A stretch of DNA of 40,773 nt, taken from positions 1 to 40,773 of the forward strand of contig NZ_JBHFQG010000033.1 of NCBI RefSeq assembly GCF_041949975.1, read 5' to 3'. The DNA comes from Alteribacillus sp041949975 (GTDB lineage Bacteria > Bacillota > Bacilli > Bacillales > Marinococcaceae). This document shows positions 25,530-33,880 of this stretch, one piece after another; positions within the stretch are counted from its first letter, which is position 1; the number at the start of each line of letters is the position of its first letter. Made by a program: the position numbers and the translations under genes. The notes under the pieces were generated by a model that was given only the letters and a program-made list of their open reading frames with translations, was not told where the DNA came from and searched no databases.

Positions 25530-25860
25530 TTTTAGGAGAGTTCGAACTTTTGGCAGTACTTCACGTCAAATCGTTGGATTACTGGATGTTGAATATAAAG
25601 ATAAAGAAGGTACCGTTTGTTCAAGAGGGACAGGACTTGGAGGCATGATTTGGCACCTTGCCATCTATCCTGATTATCGAAAGCAAGGAATTGGCCAGGA
25701 GCTTTTAAATAGAGCAGAACTAGCTAAATCTAAGAGGTTAAACCGACTTGAAGCCTGGATTAGAGCTGATGTGTGGGTAAATGATTGGAATGAAAAAATG
25801 GGTTTCACCTCCCCGGCCTTTAGAAGGGAGATATGGATACCGGTGTTGAAAAAACAATAG
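25530..25860 (+). pseudogene. N-terminally truncated GNAT acetyltransferase
   Basis: An open frame without a start reads GSTSRQIVGLLDVEYKDKEG, then GTGLGGMIWHLAIYPDYRKQ, GIGQELLNRAELAKSKRLNR and LEAWIRADVWVNDWNEKMGF. The core GNAT motif RKQGIGQELL is intact, but the first ~50 residues are missing and the frame is not preceded by a ribosome binding site. ATG 25645 could start only a non-functional C-terminal half. Confidence 0.7.
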
Positions 25861-25910
25861 CATGGTAAAAATTGGGCGCGCTTATTTCAACACGCCTCCT
25901 TGGTTGATAG

Positions 25911-26084
25911 GATGGCGGGGATACTGTAAACCAGCTAGCCCTTCTATACACGGTGGAAGTAGAAAGTCCTGACATGACTCTTTATGCTTTGGCAGAAACC
26001 GATGATCACGTTAAATTTCAAATTAAACCAAGTGAAGAACTGACAAACATTACAGAATATTTATCAGGCTTTATCCTTGAATGA
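25911..26084 (+). pseudogene. orphan C-terminal coding fragment
   Basis: An open frame with no start reads DTVNQLALLYTVEVESPDMT, LYALAETDDHVKFQIKPSEE and ends LTNITEYLSGFILE. It looks like the tail of a small protein whose front has been lost. No family is recognised. 26085-26259 contains nothing recognisable. Confidence 0.35.
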
Positions 26085-26259
26085 TCGCAACAATTGTCTT
26101 GTTTTGTAGTTTTACTTGTTTTCTAAAAATAGCAAAGCCAATAAGAAGTAATCTTCGTATACAGACAAAGTGGAGGTTTTGACAGTAAATTTGCTTTTTT
26201 TAATAGTTTTGACAATACGTTTGTAGAAGCAAACTGCGCCTATCTTGTGTAAATACAAC

Positions 26260-26310
26260 AAAGCATGATCCTATGTACCAAATGAGGAGGTTAACAAGGA
26301 TCATGCTTTT
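26260..26310. terminator. 13-bp hairpin terminating the mocR-type gene
   Basis: AAAGCATGATCCT (26260-26272) pairs perfectly with AGGATCATGCTTT (26297-26309). It lies just past the stop of the minus-strand regulator, and T-rich sequence follows on either strand. Confidence 0.75.
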
Positions 26311-26322
26311 CTATTGGGAGAT

Positions 26323-27744
26323 TCAAGATTTTACAATGTCTTTTAAGATCTTTATCCCTTGTTCCATCTGAGTATAGCTTGGGTAAGCAAAGGAGAAGCG
26401 AACCGAAGTACCTGTTCTATCTTGATAAATAGACCCTGGATTAATAAGTATTCCTTTTTTGAAAGCGGCAGAAAACAACTTCTTTGACGGGATGGCGTTA
26501 AAATGCACATAGATGAAAAAACCGCCTTTAGGGACCTCCCAGGAGGCCACATCCTTTAAATAAGAATGTAAAAGCTGCAGTAAATAGTCTCTTTTTTGAA
26601 TGAGTTTCCGGCGGGTTTGCTCCATGTGTTCATCGTATGCGCCTGAATTCAACAGATGCTCAGCCACCAATTGTGACACAGCACTTGTGCCGTAATCCAT
26701 TTGCATTCGAATGTCTGCCAGCCGTTCTACCACGGCTTCAGGACCGACCATCCAACCAATTCGAAGTCCAGGATCAATCGTTTTCGAAAAACTGCCTACA
26801 TATAAAATGTGCCCCTGTGTATCTAAAGCCTTTAGAGCAGGGGGAGGAGGGGAATCAAGCCAAAGGTCATGATATATATCATCTTCTATGACAGGCAGGT
26901 GAAATTCATTGCAAATCCGCAATAAATCTTTTCTTCTATCTAGCGTCATAGTAGTTCCCGTTGGATTATGAAAGGTCGGATTAGTATATAAAATAGATTT
27001 ATTTTTTTTCCAGGGCTGCTCCCGGAGAAGTTTGGTTTGAATACCTGACTGGTCTATGGGTATTCCCTGAAGCTTCATTCCTGTTGAACGGAAGACAGGA
27101 ACGGAATATATGTAGGATGGCTGCTCTAAAAACACAGTTGAACCGGGCTGGAGGACGCCTAAGGAAATCAGCTGAAGCGCCTGCAACGAACCGGAAACAA
27201 TGAGAATGGAGTCCGGCGTGGCCGAAATTCCGCGGTTAGCCAGATAATGGCTTAAGGCTTTGCGCAGAGAATAATTTCCTCTTCCATCTCCATACCCAAA
27301 ATAATCAATAGCATTTCCAGCTTTGGTAAAAACGTCCTTGAGAGCTGTTGCTGGATGAAACTCAGGCCCGATTTCCCCTTTGCTGAGCGGCAAAAAGGAT
27401 GGATCCGTTTCTGCTTGGTTTATTTTTTGAACCAGCGGGTCATTAGATGGATGTACAGACCAGCGTACCTGTTCTTTCCATTCTGGTGTACTGGTAGTTA
27501 GTGTTTCCCAGGCATTTTGCCTAACAGTAATAGAGCTCCCCATTTTCCCTTCCAGTAATCCCTGAGCTTTTAATTCGTCCAGAGCAGTAATCACAGTGCT
27601 GCGGTTAACATTATACGCGCCAGCTAAGGCTCGTTGGGAGGGTAAACGGCTCCCAGGAGGCCATTCTCCATTTTTGATTTTTTCTTTTATATTTTCTTGA
27701 ACCATAATGTGTTTTAATTTTTGTGTTTTTTTATTCAAGATCAT
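26323..27744 (-). CDS. MocR-type GntR/aminotransferase regulator
   Basis: A 473-residue MocR/PdxR/GabR-type regulator. A GntR winged helix (residues ~15-75, SRLPSQRALAGAYNVNRSTV) is joined to a fold-type I aminotransferase-like domain (~110-470). The PLP lysine is in SFSKTIDPGLRIGW, with NPTFHNPTGTT and EDDIYHDLW upstream. These regulators use PLP or an amino-acid/PLP adduct as effector. It is divergent from an EamA exporter with a 106-bp intergenic region, the usual arrangement in which a MocR controls its neighbour. ATG 27744 sits close to AGGAG; TTG 27738 has better spacing and is an alternative start. Confidence 0.93.
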   Translation of the reverse strand: MILNKKTQKLKHIMVQENIKEKIKNGEWPPGSRLPSQRALAGAYNVNRSTVITALDELKAQGLLEGKMGSSITVRQNAWETLTTSTPEWKEQVRWSVHPSNDPLVQKINQAETDPSFLPLSKGEIGPEFHPATALKDVFTKAGNAIDYFGYGDGRGNYSLRKALSHYLANRGISATPDSILIVSGSLQALQLISLGVLQPGSTVFLEQPSYIYSVPVFRSTGMKLQGIPIDQSGIQTKLLREQPWKKNKSILYTNPTFHNPTGTTMTLDRRKDLLRICNEFHLPVIEDDIYHDLWLDSPPPPALKALDTQGHILYVGSFSKTIDPGLRIGWMVGPEAVVERLADIRMQMDYGTSAVSQLVAEHLLNSGAYDEHMEQTRRKLIQKRDYLLQLLHSYLKDVASWEVPKGGFFIYVHFNAIPSKKLFSAAFKKGILINPGSIYQDRTGTSVRFSFAYPSYTQMEQGIKILKDIVKS

Positions 27745-27755
27745 TTACTCCTGTC

Positions 27756-27788
27756 ATTGGTTGGTTCAAAAAGATAAGAATTGGTTGG
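27756..27788. promoter_or_regulatory. direct repeats ATTGGTTGG, candidate MocR operator
   Basis: ATTGGTTGG occurs at 27756-27764 and again at 27780-27788, 24 bp apart start to start. MocR-family members such as GabR bind direct repeats in divergent intergenic regions, so this is a good operator candidate. No experiment is known to me. Confidence 0.5.
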
Positions 27789-27811
27789 AGCTATTTGCAG
27801 CTCGCTTCTTT

Positions 27812-27840
27812 ACCATAAATTATAAATCAATATTTATGGT
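27812..27840. promoter_or_regulatory. inverted repeat ACCATAAAT-N11-ATTTATGGT
   Basis: Perfect 9-bp arms (27812-27820 and 27832-27840) end four bases before the AAAGGA ribosome binding site of the EamA gene. It could be a second operator or an mRNA hairpin affecting translation. Confidence 0.45.
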
Positions 27841-27850
27841 GAAAGGAAGA

Positions 27851-28792
27851 ATGAAGTTGCGATATAAAGTTTTGTTTGCATATAGCTTAGCTGTCCTTTT
27901 ATGGGCAACTGCTTTTCCAGGTATTCGAGTTGGACTAGAATCATATGGACCTCTCCATCTTGCGCTACTGCGGATGCTTATTGGTTCTCTAGGATTATTG
28001 GTATTTGCCGTTATTGTCAAAATGAGACTGCCAGAAATAAAAGATATTCCTGTTATCTTACTACTTGGTTTATTTGGTTTTTCTGTCTATCATACATTTT
28101 TAAGCGTTGGAGAGAAAACAGTCGATGCAGGGACAGCTAGCTTAATAGTATCGATAACCCCTATATTATCTTCCATATTAGCAGGTATTTTCTTAAAAGA
28201 ACATTTTCATTCGTTAGGATGGTTTGGTTCTATCACTGCTTTCCTTGGGGTAGCGCTTATTTCTTTTGATGCAGGTGGAGAATTTGGGTTTAAGTTCGGA
28301 GCAATTCTTATAATGATAGGAGCGTTTGGGGAAAGTATATACTTTGTATTTCAGACCTCGTATCTGCGTAAATATGGCTTTTTGCCATTTACCACCTATA
28401 CGATCCTGGCTGGTACTCTTTTTATGCTTTTGTTTTCTCCCGGGTTATGGTCAGCTGTCCAACAAGCTTCGCTGGAAAGTACGCTTACTGTCGTATATTT
28501 AGGCTTATTTCCAACGATTATCCCGTATTTTATGATTGCATACGCTACTTCCAAACATGGGGCTTCTGAAGCAACCAGTTCCCTTTATTTAACCCCTGCT
28601 TTAGCGATTTTCATTGCCTGGTTATGGCTTGGGGAAGTCCCAGCAACCATCTCTATTGTTGGAGGTATATTAGCGTTAATAGGAGTTTCCATGACAACGT
28701 TGACAACTCGAAAACAACCTTCCAAAGATACTGAATACTTAACTGCTGAGGTTTTAGAAGAAAAAAGGACTATTCCTGGAAGGGGAAGATGA
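27851..28792 (+). CDS. EamA/DMT-family transporter
   Basis: A 313-residue drug/metabolite transporter superfamily protein with ten predicted helices in two EamA repeats. Repeat signatures are AVLLWATAFPGIRVGL near the N-terminus and YATSKHGASEATSSLYLTPA in the second half. A charged C-terminal tail (KQPSKDTEYLTAEVLEEKRT) follows. Such proteins usually export amino acids or metabolites. The frame is open upstream to 27707, but ATG 27851, after GAAAGGA, gives the normal DMT length. It is paired with the divergent MocR regulator, which suggests the transported compound is linked to PLP or amino-acid metabolism. Confidence 0.92.
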   Translation: MKLRYKVLFAYSLAVLLWATAFPGIRVGLESYGPLHLALLRMLIGSLGLLVFAVIVKMRLPEIKDIPVILLLGLFGFSVYHTFLSVGEKTVDAGTASLIVSITPILSSILAGIFLKEHFHSLGWFGSITAFLGVALISFDAGGEFGFKFGAILIMIGAFGESIYFVFQTSYLRKYGFLPFTTYTILAGTLFMLLFSPGLWSAVQQASLESTLTVVYLGLFPTIIPYFMIAYATSKHGASEATSSLYLTPALAIFIAWLWLGEVPATISIVGGILALIGVSMTTLTTRKQPSKDTEYLTAEVLEEKRTIPGRGR

Positions 28793-28805
28793 GGGTGTTG
28801 AAAAA

Positions 28806-28880
28806 AGAGTCCCCTTGGTATAATACAGAGTGTCTGATGATCAATCATCAACTTCTAAATCAGGAACACCAAGGAGCTCT
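28806..28880. repeat. nested inverted repeats between exporter and sigma-54 activator genes
   Basis: An imperfect 13-14-bp inverted repeat (28806-28819 and 28868-28880, core CCTTGGT/ACCAAGG) encloses a perfect TGATGAT-CA-ATCATCA palindrome (28835-28850). It lies between convergent genes and may terminate both, or it may be a relic of a small mobile repeat. Confidence 0.45.
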
Positions 28881-28929
28881 CCCTGTGAATTAAAATGACC
28901 TAAACATGGCTATTTGTGAAACGTTATTT

Positions 28930-30819
28930 CTAAATGCTTTTAAACTGTTTTCTTATGTTTTTCAGGTAGGAAGATTGGTGGATTTTACGGTACAGGGTAG
29001 TTCTTCCTATGCCAAGTAAACGGGCTGCTTGGGACATATTTCCTTTTGATTCTTGTATTATTTGTGCAATTTTTTCTTCTTCATTCTTCCCATTTTCGGC
29101 ATCTTGGTAATCACTGCATTTATTTTGAAAACGAAAATTAAAATCAGTGTCTGTAATAAGAGTTGAATTTCGTGAAAAAAACGCGTGATAGGCTGCTTGA
29201 CGAAGAACATGCCGTAATTCCCTGATATTACCGGGGAAATAATAATCAGCCATCTTTTTTTGGGCACGATGGTCAAGTACAATCGAATCCACATTAATTT
29301 CAGGAGACAGCTCGTTAAGAAAATGTTCCGCAAGATAAAAAAGGTCCGTTCGTTCACGGAGAGAAGGTAGAGTTAATTCGAATTCACATAAACGGTAATA
29401 AAGGTCGCTTCGAAATTGGTTTTTATTGATCTCATGAATGAGATCTCGATTGGTAGCAGCTATTATCCGTACATCGATAGGTTTGGATTGATGAGAACCA
29501 ATGGGCGTGACCCGCTTTTCTTCTAATACACGGAGTAAAGATGTTTGTAAGAGTAAAGGCATATCGCCGATTTCATCTAGAAATAATGTTCCCTTGTTTG
29601 CAGCTTCAAATTTTCCAATATTCCCATTTTGTTTCGCTCCTGTAAAAGCTCCTTTTTCGTAACCGAACAATTCTGATTCTATTAATTCTTCTGGAATTGC
29701 ACCACAGTTAATAGCAATTAATGGTCCTTGTCTTTCGCTGGCCTGGTGTATTTCCCGTGCTATAATTTCTTTTCCTGTCCCTGTTTCTCCTTGTATCAAT
29801 ATGTTTGCACTAGTACGGGCAACATTACGAGAAAGTTGAAGAACTTTTTTAGCTTTTGGGCAGTCCCATACCTTTTTGTTTTTTTCAAATGTTTTGGGGT
29901 TATCATAGGGATGCTTCGGATTTAAGCTCAAAATAGAGCGAAATATTTTTTTTCGTCCATCTTGAATCGGTTGAACTTCTAATATTTTTGTTTCAGAAGG
30001 TTTTAGTCCTGAATTCATTCTGATTTTTGCTAGACTATGTTCATTATTTGTCAGGATACTATCCATATCATCTTTACTAATCCACTTTGACAATGGCTGG
30101 CCGATGCATTGATCTATCGGTTTTTCAAGAAATTGTGCCCCTTCAAAGTTCACTCTAGTAATTGTTCCATTGGGATCAATAGAAATCAGAGGTTGGTGAG
30201 ATTTATTTGCAATCGTATCTGTTTCACGAAGATACAACGTTAATTCTTTTTCTGAGTCCAGAAGCAGGATACGGGATTGGCAAGCCTGTGCTGCTGCCAT
30301 AACCATGCCCAAAGTATGGGGGTGGTGCAGCTGAATGTCACCGCTTACATTAATGACACCTAACAAATCACCTGTTGGTGAGTAAAGAGGAGCAGCATAA
30401 CAAGTTAAAAATTGATTTTCTTTGCAAAAATGTTGTTTGCCAATAATACTAACTGGCTTTTGTTCTATTATTGCCGTTCCTATGGCATTGGTTCCTTTGA
30501 CCTTTTCGCTCCAATTCGCTCCGGTATCTAACCATACTTTTTTGGCACGGTCGATAAAAAGAGAATCTCCTCTATTAAAAATGATATAACCGTCTTTATC
30601 GGCAACAAGAAGCATAAATAATGAGTCTTTTAATTGAAGGTAAAGCTGTTCCAAAATCGAGGAGCAGGCTTGAAATAGGTTGTGAAGGCGTTCTTTTCGA
30701 TCCTTAATTTCTCCACCGGTCAGGAGATTATTTTCTACATAAAGTGGGTCCACTCCAAATTTTTTGCTGCGCTTCCATGAAATTGTAAGAAGGTTATCAT
30801 CATCTCCATTTAAATACAA
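28930..30819 (-). CDS. sigma-54-dependent activator, AcoR/DhaR type
   Basis: A 629-residue enhancer-binding protein. Order: a GAF-like sensor (~65-165, with VKGTNAIGTAIIEQKP and NQFLTCYAAPLYSPTGDLLG), a PAS domain (~205-290), an AAA+ domain with Walker A GETGTGKE (344-351), the sigma-54 contact loop GAFTGA (390-395) and LFLDEIGDMP, and a C-terminal Fis-type helix-turn-helix (GNMSQAARLLGIGRTTLYRK). The domain order matches regulators of acetoin and glycerol/diol catabolism. The frame opens at 30897, but TTG 30819, nine bases after a perfect AAGGAGG, is the better start and removes 26 unlikely residues. It is divergent from the dehydratase operon, whose promoter is of the sigma-54 type. Confidence 0.93.
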   Translation of the reverse strand: MYLNGDDDNLLTISWKRSKKFGVDPLYVENNLLTGGEIKDRKERLHNLFQACSSILEQLYLQLKDSLFMLLVADKDGYIIFNRGDSLFIDRAKKVWLDTGANWSEKVKGTNAIGTAIIEQKPVSIIGKQHFCKENQFLTCYAAPLYSPTGDLLGVINVSGDIQLHHPHTLGMVMAAAQACQSRILLLDSEKELTLYLRETDTIANKSHQPLISIDPNGTITRVNFEGAQFLEKPIDQCIGQPLSKWISKDDMDSILTNNEHSLAKIRMNSGLKPSETKILEVQPIQDGRKKIFRSILSLNPKHPYDNPKTFEKNKKVWDCPKAKKVLQLSRNVARTSANILIQGETGTGKEIIAREIHQASERQGPLIAINCGAIPEELIESELFGYEKGAFTGAKQNGNIGKFEAANKGTLFLDEIGDMPLLLQTSLLRVLEEKRVTPIGSHQSKPIDVRIIAATNRDLIHEINKNQFRSDLYYRLCEFELTLPSLRERTDLFYLAEHFLNELSPEINVDSIVLDHRAQKKMADYYFPGNIRELRHVLRQAAYHAFFSRNSTLITDTDFNFRFQNKCSDYQDAENGKNEEEKIAQIIQESKGNMSQAARLLGIGRTTLYRKIHQSSYLKNIRKQFKSI

Positions 30820-30926
30820 TATACCCGACCTCCTTGAATGACACAATATTAAGACTATTGTTAAAGTCATTCTATTAATATTGATATCTAGGGTCAAGTT
30901 ATTATGATTAAAATTTCATTACCTTG

Positions 30927-30973
30927 TGTTCCAAGTGTTCCATAAAGGTTATTCTTTTTGAACACTTGGAACA
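30927..30973. promoter_or_regulatory. upstream activator site of the dehydratase operon
   Basis: TGTTCCAAGTGTTC (30927-30940) and GAACACTTGGAACA (30960-30973) are perfect 14-bp inverted arms with a 19-bp spacer. The first arm extends into a direct repeat of TGTTCCA (30927 and 30936). The dyad lies ~140 bp upstream of the predicted operon start, the usual place for an enhancer-binding protein. It is also ~110 bp before the activator's own start codon, so autoregulation is possible. Confidence 0.75.
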
Positions 30974-31063
30974 GTTTTAAAAACACTCAAAGTATTAGAT
31001 CTTTTACCTTATTGGTTTGAATATTCGCACAACATTCATACTTAGGGGAATAATCTTATTTGT

Positions 31064-31079
31064 TGGCACGGCATTTGCA
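31064..31079 (+). promoter_or_regulatory. sigma-54 promoter (-24/-12)
   Basis: TGGCAC (31064-31069), five bases, then TTGCA (31075-31079) gives the canonical GG/GC spacing of SigL promoters. Transcription should start near 31090, about 55 bases before the first gene. Confidence 0.92.
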
Positions 31080-31144
31080 AGATAATCTTCCAAAGCCGGC
31101 CAGCTGGTTTTCATTTCTAACATGTTGAATAGGGAGGGTTTATG

Positions 31145-32836
31145 ATGTCTATAAAAGCAGAAGAATCAACCCGTCGATCGAAAAGATTTGAAATTCTCGA
31201 AAAAAGACCTGTGAATAATGATGGTTTTGTTAAAGAGTGGCCTGAAGTAGGTTTTGTGGCTATGTCGAGTCCAAATGATCCCTCTCCTTCAGTAAAAGTA
31301 AGGGAAGGTAAAATTATAGAGCTCGATGGAAAAAAAAGAGAAGAATTTGATATGCTGGATCAATTTATCGCAGATCATACGATTGATCCTAAAAAAGCTG
31401 AAAGTATTATGAAAATGGACAGTTTAGATATTGCACGTAAACTTGTTGATATTAATGTCCCACGCAAAGAAATTATTGAGATTTCAAAAGGGATGTCACC
31501 TGCTAAAGTTGTTGAAGTATTAAATCATCTTAATGTAGTTGAACTTATGATGGCCCTTCAAAAAATGCGGGCTAGAAAAACTCCTTCTAACCAATGCCAT
31601 GTAACGAATGTTCGGGACAATCCCGTTCTTATGGCAGCTGACGCTGCAGAAGCGGCACTTCTTGGATTTGATGAACAAGAAACAACCGTTGGCGTAGTTC
31701 GTTACGCCCCTTTTAACGCTTTAGCGCTGTTAATTGGTTCACAAACAGCTAAAGGAGGGGTTTTAACACAAGATGCTTTAGAGGAAGCTACTGAACTTCG
31801 GCTTGCCATGTTAGGGCTTACATCATACGCGGAAACTATTTCCATTTACGGTACAGAATCTACTTTTATGGATGGAGACGATACGCCGTGGTCCAAGGCA
31901 TTCTTGGCGTCTGCGTATGCTTCTCGCGGGGCAAAAATGCGGTTCACTTCCGGAACTGGCTCTGAAGTACAGCTGGCAGGGACGGAAGGGAAATCGATGC
32001 TTTACTTAGAAACCCGATGTGTCATGATGGCAAAAGGTGCAGGCGTCCAAGGTCTGCAAAACGGTTCTATAAGCTGTATTGGAATTCCTGCCTCTGTTCC
32101 AAGTGGAATCCGGGCAGTTTTAGCTGAAAATCTTACAACCACTATGTTTGACCTTGAAGTAGCTTCTGGGAATGACCAAACGTTTTCACATTCTGAAATC
32201 AGAAGAAGTGCAAAAATGCTGTGCCAGTTACTGCCTGGAACTGATTTTATATTTTCCGGATTCAGTGCTGTTCCAAACTATGAGGACATGTTTGCCGGAT
32301 CTAATATGGATTCCGCCGATGTTGATGACTTCTTAGTCATTCAAAGAGACATGAAAGTTGATGGTGGATTAAAACCAGTAAATGAAGAGGAAGTGATTAA
32401 GTATCGGTATCGGGCCGCTAAAGCCTTACAAGCTGTTTTTGAAGAACTCGGTTTTCCGGTGATAACCGATGAAGAGGTTGAAGCTGCCACTTATGGTAAC
32501 GACAGCAATGATATGCCGCCAAGGAATGTGGTGGAGGATCTTAAAGCGACTGAACGTATTCTTAATGAAGGGATTACAGGTTTGGAGGCTGCTCTGGCGT
32601 TAGTTAAACATGGATATGAAGAGATTGCTGAGAGAATTTTTAATATGCTTAAGCAAAGAGTTGCAGGAGATTACTTGCAAACTTCGGCTATTATAAATGA
32701 AGAGAATGAAACAGTAAGTGCCATCAATGATGAAAATGATTATACGGGTCCTGGGACGGGTTATCGGCTTAGTGGGGAAAGATGGGAAGAAATTAAAAAC
32801 ATTCGTCAGGAAATAAGTAAAGACGATCTAAAGTGA
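31145..32836 (+). CDS. pduC: B12-dependent diol/glycerol dehydratase, large subunit
   Basis: The catalytic alpha subunit, which with adenosylcobalamin converts 1,2-diols or glycerol to aldehydes. It aligns closely with Klebsiella diol dehydratase from RSKRFEILEKRPVN onward. Counting from ATG 31142, the active-site residues His153 (QCHVTN), Glu180 (DEQETT), Glu231 (YAETIS), Gln306 (GLQNGS), Ser311, Asp345-Gln346 (GNDQTF) and Ser372 correspond to Klebsiella 143, 170, 221, 296, 301, 335-336 and 362. All are conserved. ATG 31142 and 31145 are both possible; 31145 is better spaced from GGGAGGG, giving 563 residues. An N-terminal extension of ~10 residues is the only length difference. First gene after the sigma-54 promoter. 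Whether glycerol or propanediol is preferred cannot be read from these residues. Confidence 0.95.
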   Translation: MSIKAEESTRRSKRFEILEKRPVNNDGFVKEWPEVGFVAMSSPNDPSPSVKVREGKIIELDGKKREEFDMLDQFIADHTIDPKKAESIMKMDSLDIARKLVDINVPRKEIIEISKGMSPAKVVEVLNHLNVVELMMALQKMRARKTPSNQCHVTNVRDNPVLMAADAAEAALLGFDEQETTVGVVRYAPFNALALLIGSQTAKGGVLTQDALEEATELRLAMLGLTSYAETISIYGTESTFMDGDDTPWSKAFLASAYASRGAKMRFTSGTGSEVQLAGTEGKSMLYLETRCVMMAKGAGVQGLQNGSISCIGIPASVPSGIRAVLAENLTTTMFDLEVASGNDQTFSHSEIRRSAKMLCQLLPGTDFIFSGFSAVPNYEDMFAGSNMDSADVDDFLVIQRDMKVDGGLKPVNEEEVIKYRYRAAKALQAVFEELGFPVITDEEVEAATYGNDSNDMPPRNVVEDLKATERILNEGITGLEAALALVKHGYEEIAERIFNMLKQRVAGDYLQTSAIINEENETVSAINDENDYTGPGTGYRLSGERWEEIKNIRQEISKDDLK

Positions 32837-32847
32837 GGGGTTTTTAA

Positions 32848-33426
32848 ATGGAGACAAAACCAAAACCTTCTTTTATACAAATGAAGCTGACAGAAGGAGG
32901 ACAAGCAAGGAAAGGAACGGATCCCCATGAAGTAGTGGTTGCAATAAGTCCAGAATTTGCAAAAACTATGAATCAAACGATAGTAAATGTAGAGCTTTCG
33001 GAAGTGTTGCGTCAGGTACTGGCTGGCATTGAAGAGCAGGGTGGTAAATATCGTATTATTCGCACTATGCATACAGCAGATTTGGCATTTATGGGCTCAA
33101 CTGCTGCAAAACTAAGTGGGTCAGGTATTGGAATAGCTATTCAATCAAGAGGAACGGCTGTGATCCATCAACGCGATTTGGCTCCGTTGAGTAATCTTGA
33201 ATTGTTTCCACAAGCCCCAGTCATGAATCTTGAAACCTATCGATCTATTGGAAGAAACGCTGCCATTTATGCATCTAATGATAGTCCAGATCCTGTGCCT
33301 GTTGTAAACGATCCAATGGCCCGTCCCAAATATCAAGCCGTGTCAGCATTATTATATTTGAAGGAAAGCAATTCTACAGATAAAAAAATAAAACCTATGG
33401 ACGTTTTTGCTGAATTTTCTATTTAA
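32848..33426 (+). CDS. pduD: diol/glycerol dehydratase, medium subunit
   Basis: The 192-residue beta subunit, which binds the lower face of cobalamin. Family segments VLAGIEEQG, RIIRTMHTADLAFMGSTAAK, LSGSGIGIAIQSRGTAVIHQ, LAPLSNLELFPQAPV and NDPMARPKYQAVSALLYLKE are all present. Klebsiella PduD is ~224 residues because of an N-terminal microcompartment-targeting extension. This protein starts METKPKPSFIQMKLTEGGQA and lacks it, matching the ~194-residue glycerol dehydratase subunit DhaC instead. ATG 32848 follows GAGGGG, 11 bp after the large-subunit stop. Confidence 0.94.
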   Translation: METKPKPSFIQMKLTEGGQARKGTDPHEVVVAISPEFAKTMNQTIVNVELSEVLRQVLAGIEEQGGKYRIIRTMHTADLAFMGSTAAKLSGSGIGIAIQSRGTAVIHQRDLAPLSNLELFPQAPVMNLETYRSIGRNAAIYASNDSPDPVPVVNDPMARPKYQAVSALLYLKESNSTDKKIKPMDVFAEFSI

Positions 33427-33451
33427 GAAAAAGGTGAGGTGAGTGTGGGTA

Positions 33452-33880
33452 ATGGCTAAATTAACAAAAAATCAATATCCCCTTGGATCAATAAGACAGG
33501 ACTTACTGGAAACACCTACGGGAAAATCATATAACAGTTTGACGCTTGAAAGAGCGATCAACGGAGAAGTGCAAGCCGAAGACCTGAGAATAGGATCCAA
33601 CACACTTTTAATGCAGGCAGAAATTGCAGAAAGCGAGGGAAGAAATCAACTAGCAAAAAACTTTAGAAGAGCTGCTGAGTTAATTAATATTTCAGATGAT
33701 CGTATTTTAGAAATCTATAATGCCCTTCGTCCTAATGTTTCGACTAAAGATGAATTACTTTCTATTGCCAGGGAACTTGAGGAGAAGTATGAGGCTTTTG
33801 AAAATGCCAAATTAGTTCAAGAGGCAGCCAGCGTTTATGAAAGAAGGGATCTGTTACGAAAGACTGAAGAGGTCCAATGA
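33452..33880 (+). CDS. pduE: diol/glycerol dehydratase, small subunit
   Basis: The 142-residue gamma subunit, which encloses the active site of the heterohexamer. It opens MAKLTKNQYPLGSIRQDLLE and contains LTLERAINGEVQAEDLRIGS, then TLLMQAEIAE and RRAAELINISDDRILEIYNA, as expected for PduE/DhaE. The frame is open to a GTG at 33443, but ATG 33452 after AAGGTGAGGTG is preferred. At 142 residues it lacks the ~30-residue targeting extension of compartment-associated PduE (173 residues). Its stop overlaps the reactivase start (ATGA), so the two are translationally coupled. Confidence 0.93.
   Translation: MAKLTKNQYPLGSIRQDLLETPTGKSYNSLTLERAINGEVQAEDLRIGSNTLLMQAEIAESEGRNQLAKNFRRAAELINISDDRILEIYNALRPNVSTKDELLSIARELEEKYEAFENAKLVQEAASVYERRDLLRKTEEVQ

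Noticed and set aside
30820..30897. Extended N-terminus of the sigma-54 activator
   Set aside because: It overlaps the perfect AAGGAGG that precedes TTG 30819, and the added residues do not resemble related activators.
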